A stretch of DNA of 14,844 nucleotides from CAZKMM01 sp964553915 (GTDB lineage Bacteria > RBG-13-61-14 > DRUE01), in assembly GCA_964553915.1 (NCBI GenBank), contig CAZKMM010000067.1:1-14844 (forward strand). The letters run 5' to 3'. The notes beneath the pieces are model-generated. The model did no database searches. It was not told where the DNA came from and saw only the letters and a list, made by a program, of their open reading frames with translations. The position numbers were made by a program, and so were the translations under genes. This document shows, in pieces, positions 14,106 to 14,844 of the stretch. Positions within the stretch are counted from its first letter, which is position 1. Every line of letters starts with the position of its first letter.

Positions 14106-14735
14106 ATGAGAGGAAAATATTTCTGGATTTTTCTTTTCCTTCCTCTCCTCTGCTGGAGCGGAGAAAAAAAGTTAGCCGAGGAATGGAAAAAACTTTCTCC
14201 CCGGGAAAAGAAAGAGCTGGAAGGCGGAAAGGTAATTTATAAAAGCGTTAAATATACTGACCCGGAAGGAAAAATCAAGGGTTATGGAGAATCAATAGTA
14301 ATCATTAACGCACCAATTGAAAAATGCTGGGAAATCTTCACCAAATTTGACCAACAGCAGGAATATTTTCCGAGAAAAACCGCTTCTATTATCCTGAAGC
14401 AAAAGCCGGGCTTTGCCCTTGTGCTTAAGAGATTTAAATTCTTTGGCTTTACCGTGGAATACGCCATCAAATATCAAATTGACCCTCAAAATTACCGAAT
14501 AGATTTTGAGCTTGACCCCTCCCAGCCCCACGACATTAAGGATACCGCGGGATTTTTTCTCTTTGAAAAACTTTCCGGGCAGAAAACCCTTTTTATCTAC
14601 GGCGTCACCCGGCTGGATACAGGCATCAAAGTCCCATCATTTATTCAGAAATATCTCCAGAAAAAAGACCTGCCTGAAGTAGCAGATAATGTCAGAAAAA
14701 GAATTGAATCCGGCGGAACCTGGCGAAAAAAGTAA
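14106..14735 (+). CDS. Exported SRPBCC/START-like (polyketide cyclase/lipid-transport fold) protein
   Basis: A 209-residue protein with an N-terminal signal-like segment: charged MRGK, a hydrophobic core YFWIFLFLPLLCW, then SGEKK. The Cys is not in a good lipobox, so Sec secretion or membrane anchoring is likelier than a lipoprotein. After a charged helical stretch (20-45), residues ~60-200 look like an SRPBCC/START fold: ESIVIINAPIEKCWEIFTKF (first strand plus helix), EYFPR, then beta strands and a final amphipathic helix. Such proteins bind hydrophobic ligands. A TTG at 14100, with GGAG five bases upstream, is an alternative start overlapping the dehydrogenase stop; the ATG at 14106 gives the cleaner signal sequence. 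It is the last gene of the operon and may bind the pathway's lipid-like substrate outside the cytoplasm (inference). Confidence 0.75.
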   Translation: MRGKYFWIFLFLPLLCWSGEKKLAEEWKKLSPREKKELEGGKVIYKSVKYTDPEGKIKGYGESIVIINAPIEKCWEIFTKFDQQQEYFPRKTASIILKQKPGFALVLKRFKFFGFTVEYAIKYQIDPQNYRIDFELDPSQPHDIKDTAGFFLFEKLSGQKTLFIYGVTRLDTGIKVPSFIQKYLQKKDLPEVADNVRKRIESGGTWRKK

Positions 14736-14844
14736 TTAAATTTTTCCCTACTCGCTTCGTTGGATTTTCTCCGGGAAACTTATCCGAAGAATTATTCTTT
14801 CTTTTCCAGCAATTGAGAACCGCTCAGCCCCAGCGCGGGATTAT

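Noticed and set aside
14786..14806. AAGAATTATTCTT followed by T-rich sequence after the START-like gene, considered as a terminator.
   Set aside because: The stem is at most 4-6 AT-rich pairs with almost no loop, so it is too weak to call.
14792..14842. On the minus strand the last bases form an open stretch reading NPALGLSGSQLLEKKE and a stop, possibly the 3' end of a convergent gene beyond the window.
   Set aside because: Sixteen codons without a stop are expected by chance about half the time and no family is recognisable. The 109 bp after 14735 otherwise hold nothing I can support.
1..14844. Search for CRISPR arrays, insertion sequences, tRNA or rRNA genes, and phage or toxin-antitoxin genes.
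   Set aside because: No direct repeat array, transposase, integrase or RNA gene pattern was seen on either strand. All long frames belong to the listed genes or their shadows.

Overview
The window looks like ordinary chromosomal DNA from an uncultured-type bacterium with anaerobic metabolism. It is mid-40s percent G+C by eye, densely packed, and carries an oxygen-sensitive glycyl radical enzyme (GRE) with its own activase. The phylum cannot be fixed from sequence alone. The TPR protein with a C-terminal helical domain and the degenerate PAS/kinase partner recall Desulfobacterota, Acidobacteriota and neighbouring candidate phyla, but that is an impression. I see no mobile element, CRISPR array, tRNA or rRNA, and no gene is visibly broken.

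Layout: (1) 1-710, the 3' end of glmS. (2) 902-4615, a tightly overlapping plus-strand operon: UvrD/PcrA helicase, CPBP intramembrane protease and metallo-beta-lactamase-fold hydrolase. (3) 4620-6337, a minus-strand pair overlapping by ATGA: a TPR protein, then a PAS protein fused to a histidine-kinase-like region that has lost its phospho-acceptor histidine and ATP-binding motifs. (4) 6338-6620, an AT-rich divergent control region with two inverted repeats. (5) 6621-10166, an 868-residue glycyl radical enzyme and its two-cluster ferredoxin-type activase. (6) 10180-11988, a minus-strand pair of abutting genes: an extended NAD(P)-dependent epimerase/reductase-like SDR, then a classical SDR. (7) 11989-12081, a short divergent region in which two good sigma70-type promoters overlap on opposite strands. 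(8) 12082-14735, a plus-strand operon: an acetoacetate decarboxylase-family protein, an acyl-CoA dehydrogenase with Asp at the usual catalytic Glu position, and an exported SRPBCC/START-like protein.

The most interesting part is 6.6-14.7 kb. A GRE with an unassigned active site sits beside two NAD(P)-dependent oxidoreductases, a Schiff-base decarboxylase-type protein, an acyl-CoA dehydrogenase-like flavoprotein and a putative hydrophobic-ligand protein. None of the usual partners of known GRE pathways is visible: no microcompartment shell, no benzyl- or alkylsuccinate synthase small subunits, no dehydratase-linked aldehyde dehydrogenase. Whether these three transcription units form one pathway is inference. 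The pieces would suit a radical lyase or decarboxylase step followed by keto/hydroxy and acyl-CoA chemistry, but the substrate cannot be read from the sequence.
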